Assembly: GCA_937868725.1 (NCBI GenBank)
Contig: CALMMQ010000094.1
Coordinates: 1 to 51,346 of the forward strand
DNA: 51,346 bases
Direction: 5' to 3'
Origin: an uncultured Pleomorphomonas sp.
GTDB lineage: Bacteria; Pseudomonadota; Alphaproteobacteria; Rhizobiales; Pleomorphomonadaceae
Positions 46,830-51,346 of this stretch are shown one piece after another. Every line of letters begins with the position of its first letter. Position 1 is the first letter of the stretch. Under the pieces are notes generated by a model, which was not told the origin of the DNA, searched no databases, and was given only the letters and a program-made list of their open reading frames with translations. A program made the translations under genes and the position numbers.

Positions 46830-47720
46830 TCAGGTCAGGCGGCGGGCCGCTTCCTCGGCGAGGATGCGGCCGATGGCGGCGACGGCGCGCGACGGACTGA
46901 CGCCGTGCGGCCGGCCGAGCACCACCTCGCGCCCGAGGCGCGGCTCAAACGGCGCGGCCGAGAAGCGCGCCGGATCGGCGAAGCGCGCCACGACCGAATG
47001 CGGTTGCGCCGTCAGTCCGATGCCGGCGGCGACCATCTGCAGCATGGTGATGAAGCCCGTGGCCTCGACCACGACGTCGGCGGTGAAGCCGGCGCGCTCG
47101 AACGCCCGATCGACGACGAGGCGCAAGCCGTGCGGCGGGCTGGGCAGAATCAGCGGCCAGGCGGCGATGCGCGCCAGCGTCGTTTCGCTGGCAAACGCCG
47201 GGTGGCCGCGCGGACCGACCAGCAGCAGTTCGTCGTTGAGCACGCTTTCCACTTCGACATGCAGATCGGCACCGGCGCCATAGAACAGGCCGAGATCGAC
47301 CTCCCGCTTGTGCAGCCAGTCGAGAATGTGGCCGGTGTGCCCCTCGACCAGTGACAGGCGCACGTCGGGCAGTTCGTCACGAACCCGCCGGACGAAGGTT
47401 TCGGCCAGCACGACCGCCACCGTCGGCACGACGCCAAGCCGGACCTTGCCGCCCGGCCGCCCGGCATAGGTGCGGGCGTCGTCGAAACTCTGTTCGAGCT
47501 GCCGGACGAGACCGGACACTCGGGACAACAGTTCCTCGCCGGCTTGGGTCAGCTGCATGCCGAGCCGCGACCGGATGAACAGCGTCTGTCCGACCTCCGC
47601 TTCCAGCAGCCGCACCTGACGCGACAAAGCCGGCTGGGCGATGCGCAGAACGTCCGACGCGGCGCTGAGCGAGCCGGTTTCCGCAACGCGAATGAAGGTC
47701 CGGAGACGATCGAGATTCAT
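46830..47720 (-). CDS. LysR family transcriptional regulator
   Basis: A 296-residue LTTR: HTH at about 1-60 (TFIRVAETGSLSAASDVLRIAQPALSRQVRLLEAEVG), effector domain from about 90 (KVRLGVVPTVAVVLAETFV). It resembles the Nac/Cbl-like and CbbR-like groups. It is divergent from an MFS exporter, like E. coli ynfL-ynfM. Its start codon lies 1 bp from a T-N11-A palindrome and only a weak GGAT ribosome site is seen, so autoregulation is likely. Confidence 0.88.
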   Translation of the reverse strand: MNLDRLRTFIRVAETGSLSAASDVLRIAQPALSRQVRLLEAEVGQTLFIRSRLGMQLTQAGEELLSRVSGLVRQLEQSFDDARTYAGRPGGKVRLGVVPTVAVVLAETFVRRVRDELPDVRLSLVEGHTGHILDWLHKREVDLGLFYGAGADLHVEVESVLNDELLLVGPRGHPAFASETTLARIAAWPLILPSPPHGLRLVVDRAFERAGFTADVVVEATGFITMLQMVAAGIGLTAQPHSVVARFADPARFSAAPFEPRLGREVVLGRPHGVSPSRAVAAIGRILAEEAARRLT

Positions 47721-47721
47721 G

Positions 47722-47744
47722 ATCCATACAATTCTGTTATGGAT
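47722..47744. promoter_or_regulatory. LysR-type operator between LysR and MFS genes
   Basis: ATCCATA (47722-47728) and TATGGAT (47738-47744) are perfect inverted arms around a 9-bp spacer; the centre reads as a T-N11-A motif (47727-47739), the LTTR consensus. Position next to the LysR start codon suggests autorepression and control of the MFS gene, 97 bp away. Confidence 0.6.
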
Positions 47745-47841
47745 GAGCTGCCATCATTCTAATTTCGCAATTGCCCGATGTCCAATAGAACCGCCACGGC
47801 CTGCCCCGTTCCTCCCCGGCGGCAGCCCTCAGGTGTTGTTC

Positions 47842-49038
47842 ATGACTGCCCTTACCGACTTCGCCGCCGCGCAAAAGATCAGCGCCGACGATCCCAGTTT
47901 TCGCCGCGTCTGCCTGGCGCTGATCCTGTCGGGGTTCTCCGCCTTTTCTGCCCTCTACTGCGTCCAGCCGATCCTGCCGGTGTTCGCCACCGACTTCCAC
48001 ATCGCGCCGGCCGCCGCTTCGCTTGCCATTTCGATCTCGACCATGGCGCTGGCCGTCGGATTGATTTTCGCTGGCCCGCTTTCCGACGCCATCGGGCGCA
48101 AGCCGGTGATCCTCGCCTCGATGACGGCGTCGGGCGCGCTGATGATCGCCTCGGTGTTCGCCCCCAACTGGCACGCCCTGGTGGCACTCAGGGCGGTGCT
48201 CGGCTTCCTGCTCGGCGGCATCACCGCCATCAACCTCACCTATCTCGCCGAAGAGGTGGATCTGTCGAGCCTCGGCATGGCCACGGGCTTCGTGCTGGCC
48301 GGCAACTCCGTCGGTTCGATGTCGGCGCGTCTGTTCGTCGGCGTCGCCACCGATTACGTCGACTGGCGCTGGCCGATGGCCTGCCTCGGCCTGTTCTCGT
48401 TGGCCGCCGCCGCGCTGATGGCGGCCTGGCTGCCGGCCTCGCGGCATTTCGAGCCAGCACCGCTCAGCCTCGGCGCCACACTCCGCAACTACGGCCGCCA
48501 CCTGTCATCGCCCGGGCTGGCGCCGGCCTTCGTCGCCGGTTTCCTGCTGATGGGCTCGTTCGTCGCCTTCTTCAATTACGTCGGCTTCCGGCTGCTCAGC
48601 CCGCCCTTCGACCTCAGCCAGACGGTGGTCGGGCTGATCTCGCTGGTGTTCCTGCCGTCGTCCTGGGCCGCCATCGCCGCCGGGCGCCTCAGCGACCGCG
48701 TCGGCCCGACGCGTGTTCACGTCGGCGCCATCGCCGCCATGATCCTCGGACTGGCCCTGACGGCGGCGCCGTCGTTCTGGACGCTCGGCGCGGGCACGCT
48801 GCTGTTCGCCCTCGGCTTCTTCGCTGCCCATTCGACCGCCACCGGCCACGTCGGCCGCACGGCCAGCGTCGCGCGGGCGCAGGCGACGTCGATGTACCAG
48901 ATCGCCTTCTACGTTGGCGCCAGTGTGGCCGGGACTGTCGGCGGGCTGTTCTGGCAGGCTCTCGGCTGGAACGGCATCATCCTGATGCTGGGCCTGATGC
49001 TCGCCGCCGCCGCCGTCAATGGCTGCAAGCTACGCTAG
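47842..49038 (+). CDS. MFS transporter (YnfM-like exporter)
   Basis: A 398-residue twelve-helix major facilitator. The motif A variant GPLSDAIGRKPVI follows helix 2, with its repeat GRLSDRVGPTRV after helix 8. The N-terminal SGFSAFSALYCVQPILPVFATDF is typical of the YnfM subfamily, proposed arabinose or drug exporters. The ATG at 47842 has AGGTG upstream; longer frames lack support. Expression is probably under the divergent LysR. A dispersed repeat copy begins at its stop. Confidence 0.9.
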   Translation: MTALTDFAAAQKISADDPSFRRVCLALILSGFSAFSALYCVQPILPVFATDFHIAPAAASLAISISTMALAVGLIFAGPLSDAIGRKPVILASMTASGALMIASVFAPNWHALVALRAVLGFLLGGITAINLTYLAEEVDLSSLGMATGFVLAGNSVGSMSARLFVGVATDYVDWRWPMACLGLFSLAAAALMAAWLPASRHFEPAPLSLGATLRNYGRHLSSPGLAPAFVAGFLLMGSFVAFFNYVGFRLLSPPFDLSQTVVGLISLVFLPSSWAAIAAGRLSDRVGPTRVHVGAIAAMILGLALTAAPSFWTLGAGTLLFALGFFAAHSTATGHVGRTASVARAQATSMYQIAFYVGASVAGTVGGLFWQALGWNGIILMLGLMLAAAAVNGCKLR

Positions 49039-49150
49039 AGCATCCGCCGGTCAGGTTGCACCAACCTGATCGATAAGTGGCTGCTCAAGTCTTTGAATAT
49101 TAAGAGATTTCTTATCGACCTGACGATTCAGTCAGGTCGGAAAGCGGTCC
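49036..49150 (+). repeat. Dispersed two-hairpin repeat, copy 2
   Basis: Homologous to the reverse complement of 40568-40683. Hairpin B is CGGTCAGGTTG (49048-49058) / CAACCTGATCG (49062-49072), one wobble. Hairpin A is CGACCTGAC (49116-49124) / GTCAGGTCG (49131-49139), perfect, loop GATTCA. The shared linker CTGCTCAA (49081-49088) lies between and both copies end with GGAAAGCG. It begins at the MFS stop codon. Confidence 0.7.
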
Positions 49151-49182
49151 AGCCCCCCCACTTTGCAGCGGTGGACGCTCCT

Positions 49183-49218
49183 AAAAAAGAACAGGGCCGG
49201 CACATTTGGCGCCGGCCC
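49183..49218 (-). terminator. Terminator of the gatC-gatA operon
   Basis: GGGCCGGC (49194-49201) and GCCGGCCC (49211-49218) pair perfectly; leftward the stem is followed by TGTTCTTTTTT. It lies 30 bp after the gatA stop. Confidence 0.8.
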
Positions 49219-49247
49219 CGTCACATTTCATCGCCTTTAACGGCGCC

Positions 49248-50723
49248 TTACCACCACTTGGTCGGGCTGAACGTGCCGGCGGCCTTTTCGATGGCCGAGC
49301 CGAGCGTGAACAGCGTCTCCTCGTCGAAGGGCCGGCCGATCAGCTGCAGGCCGAGCGGCAGTCCCTCGGCGGAAAGACCGGCGGGGACGGCGAGGCCCGG
49401 CAGGCCGGCCATGTTGACGGTGACGGTGAAGACGTCGTTCAAATACATCTCGACCGGATCGGCGTCGGCCTTCTCGCCGATGCCGAAGGCGGCCGATGGC
49501 GTCGCCGGCGTCAGAATGGCGTCGACGCCAGCCTCATAGGCCAGCTCGAAATCGCGCTTGATCAGCGTGCGCACCTTCTGGGCGCGCAGATAGTAGGCAT
49601 CGTAATAGCCGGCCGACAGCACGTAGGTGCCAATCAGGATGCGGCGCTTCACCTCGGCACCGAAGCCGGCGGCGCGGGTGTTCTCGTACATGTCGATGAT
49701 GTCGGAGCCGGGCACGCGCAGGCCGTAGCGGACGCCATCGTAGCGGGCGAGGTTCGACGAGGCTTCGGCGGGAGCGACGATATAGTAGGCCGGCAGGGCG
49801 TACTTGGTGTGCGGCAGCGAGATGTCGACGATCTCGGCGCCGGCATCGCGCAGCATGTCGATGCCCTTCTGCCACAACGCGTCGATCTCAGCCGGCATGC
49901 CGTCGAGCCGGTACTCGCGGGGAATGCCGATCTTGAGACCCTTCACCGACCGGCCGATGGCCGCCTCGTAGTCGGGCACCGGCAGATCGACCGAGGTGGT
50001 GTCCTTGGGATCGACCGAGGCCATGGACTTGAGCAGGATGGCCGTATCGCGGATGTCGCGGGCGATCGGGCCGGCCTGATCGAGCGAGGACGCGAAGGCG
50101 ACGAGACCCCAGCGCGAGCAGCGACCGTAGGTCGGCTTGATGCCGGCCGTACCGGTGAAGGCGGCGGGCTGGCGGATGGAGCCGCCGGTGTCGGTGGCCG
50201 TGGCGCCCAGGCACAGGCGGGCGGCGACGGCCGCCGCCGAACCACCCGACGACCCACCGGGAACGAGGTTGACGTCCGAACCCTGGCGGCGCCAGGGGTT
50301 GACCACCGAACCGTAATGGCTGGTCTCGTTCGACGAGCCCATGGCGAACTCGTCCATGTTGAGCTTGCCGAGCATGACGGCGCCGTCAGCCCAAAGGTTG
50401 GCCGACACGGTGCTCTCGTAGGGCGGCTTGAAACCGTCGAGAATGTGGCTGCAGGCCTGGGTGTGGACGCCGCGAGTGGCGTAGAGGTCCTTGATGCCGA
50501 GCGGAATGCCCTCAAGCGCGCCGGCCTTGCCGGCGGCGAGACGGGCGTCGGAGGCTTTGGCCATGTCGCGGGCCTGGTCGGGCGTCTCGGCGACGTAGGC
50601 GTTGAGCACGCGCGCCTTTTCCATGGCGGCGATGTAGGCGTCGGTCAACTCGACGGCGGTGAAGGTCTTGGCCTTCAGCGCGTCACGCGCCTCGGCCAGG
50701 GTCAGTGCGGTGAGATCGGTCAC
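49248..50723 (-). CDS. gatA: Asp-tRNA(Asn)/Glu-tRNA(Gln) amidotransferase subunit A
   Basis: A 491-residue amidase that releases ammonia from glutamine. The amidase signature has [32 protein letters not shown] with the Ser-cisSer-Lys triad; the Lys lies in [14 protein letters not shown]. Translation begins with GTG (50723). It follows gatC by 43 bp; together with gatB this completes the GatCAB complex, implying tRNA-Gln and/or tRNA-Asn is charged indirectly. Confidence 0.97.
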   Translation of the reverse strand: MTDLTALTLAEARDALKAKTFTAVELTDAYIAAMEKARVLNAYVAETPDQARDMAKASDARLAAGKAGALEGIPLGIKDLYATRGVHTQACSHILDGFKPPYESTVSANLWADGAVMLGKLNMDEFAMGSSNETSHYGSVVNPWRRQGSDVNLVPGGSSGGSAAAVAARLCLGATATDTGGSIRQPAAFTGTAGIKPTYGRCSRWGLVAFASSLDQAGPIARDIRDTAILLKSMASVDPKDTTSVDLPVPDYEAAIGRSVKGLKIGIPREYRLDGMPAEIDALWQKGIDMLRDAGAEIVDISLPHTKYALPAYYIVAPAEASSNLARYDGVRYGLRVPGSDIIDMYENTRAAGFGAEVKRRILIGTYVLSAGYYDAYYLRAQKVRTLIKRDFELAYEAGVDAILTPATPSAAFGIGEKADADPVEMYLNDVFTVTVNMAGLPGLAVPAGLSAEGLPLGLQLIGRPFDEETLFTLGSAIEKAAGTFSPTKWW

Positions 50724-50766
50724 GGCGGATTTCCCGGAAATGCAAATGGACTGGCGGCGGCGGGAG

Positions 50767-51054
50767 TTACTCGACCACCTTGGGCACCAGATAGAAGTTG
50801 TCTTCGGAAACGGGGGCGTTGGCGGTCACATCGCCAGCGATCTCGCCATCGGTCACCACGTCCTGACGGCGGCGCATCTTGACCGACACCACCGAGGTCA
50901 TCGGCTCGACGCCCTCGACATCGACTTCGTTCAGTTGCTCGACGAAGCCCAGAATGGAGTTGAGCTCATTGGTCATGCGCTCAGCCTCGTCGTCGGTGAC
51001 CTTGATTCTGGCGAGACGCGCAACGCGGCGAACGGTAGCCGTATCCACGGACAT
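50767..51054 (-). CDS. gatC: Asp-tRNA(Asn)/Glu-tRNA(Gln) amidotransferase subunit C
   Basis: A 95-residue belt subunit wrapping GatA and GatB. Recognisable segments: [45 protein letters not shown] and a C-terminal [34 protein letters not shown] site precedes the ATG at 51054; a longer open frame upstream is not family-like. Confidence 0.95.
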   Translation of the reverse strand: MSVDTATVRRVARLARIKVTDDEAERMTNELNSILGFVEQLNEVDVEGVEPMTSVVSVKMRRRQDVVTDGEIAGDVTANAPVSEDNFYLVPKVVE

Positions 51055-51346
51055 TGAAAGTTCCTCGATCACAATCGGATGCATCCGCGTATAGCATTGT
51101 GAAAGCCGGCTCGCCACCCGGTTCGACGCCTTGGCCGACAATCGACAGCGCAGCCACGGCGCCGATTCCCTCTGCCCGCGTCGGCGACGGCTGACCAGCG
51201 GACCAAAATGGTCAGAGTTGGCACTCAACATCCGTTTTTTGTCGATTAATGCACGCAATACCGGTTCTTTTTGCTGCAACTTTGATCAAAATGTCATTTT
51301 CCGAAATGCAAACTGGTTTGATATTTGCTGAATGCGCACAAACTAA
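51055..51346. other. Intergenic region upstream of gatC, right end of window
   Basis: About 290 bp without a supported gene. The left half is ordinary GC-rich DNA; the last 110 bp are AT-rich, with a 10-bp palindrome TTTGATCAAA (51281-51290). It probably holds the gatC-gatA promoter and the regulatory region of a gene outside the window. Confidence 0.5.

Noticed and set aside
51281-51290. TTTGATCAAA as an FNR/FixK box
   Set aside because: The FNR-type consensus TTGAT-N4-ATCAA needs a 4-bp spacer between half-sites, which is absent; a 10-bp AT palindrome alone is weak evidence.

Overview
The window looks like a chromosomal segment of a high-GC alphaproteobacterium, most likely of the Hyphomicrobiales (Rhizobiales). 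This is inferred from gene content: phosphatidylcholine synthase, an ATP12-type F1 assembly chaperone, the dusB(nifR3)-ntrB-ntrC operon, a fused ispDF next to a single-domain cinA, and the order polyprenyl synthetase / DUF2007 / tRNA methyltransferase / S49 peptidase / 60-residue membrane protein / glyQ. No rRNA, tRNA, CRISPR array, insertion sequence or phage gene was seen. Coding density is high and almost everything is core metabolism.

Layout. 1-333: an AT-richer, gene-free stretch ending in a textbook terminator, with long-range complementarity suggestive of a structured RNA. 488-8211: pirin, a nucleoside hydrolase, a beta-CASP metallo-hydrolase, TrmO-like tRNA methyltransferase, ModE-like regulator, DUF423 protein, SpoU rRNA methyltransferase and pncB. 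8440-13317 (all minus): membrane and envelope genes, namely TerC, pcs, DUF2182, an LpxL-type acyltransferase and a TadG-like von Willebrand protein. 13450-17930 (minus): an operon of DUF2892 protein, RND adaptor and RND pump, read from a promoter whose -10 box lies in a perfect 16-bp palindrome. 18049-20780: nucleoside deaminase, ribA and a UbiH-type hydroxylase. 20861-26342: ntrC, ntrB, dusB and, divergently, ispDF-cinA. 26407-28750: pyrG and secG. 28958-33335: GNAT acetyltransferase, ATP12, HAD phosphatase, glyQ, a 60-residue membrane protein and an S49 peptidase. 33336-33921: a structured intergenic region and a 51-53 residue orphan small protein with its own promoter and terminator. 33938-36152: TrmN6-like methyltransferase, DUF2007 and polyprenyl diphosphate synthase. 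36344-38579: cobT and cobS (lower-ligand attachment in cobalamin synthesis) and an 88-residue membrane protein. 38555-41689: LysR/EamA divergent pair and an SBF-like transporter. 41819-43497: a PomAB/MotAB-type stator. 43696-51054: gatB, phytase-like esterase, LysR/MFS divergent pair, then the gatC-gatA operon, which with gatB encodes the tRNA-dependent amidotransferase.

The most interesting signals lie between genes: a two-hairpin dispersed repeat present twice in opposite orientation (about 40568-40683 and 49036-49150), the candidate RNAs at 50-333 and about 33440-33545, the palindromic operator of the RND operon, and a nested inverted repeat between cobT and cobS. Three neighbourhood breaks also stand out: glyS is absent after glyQ, ntrYX is absent after ntrC, and the 88-residue protein after cobS looks like an aspartic-protease gene that has lost its catalytic half. 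All family assignments come from reading motifs by eye; no database search was run.
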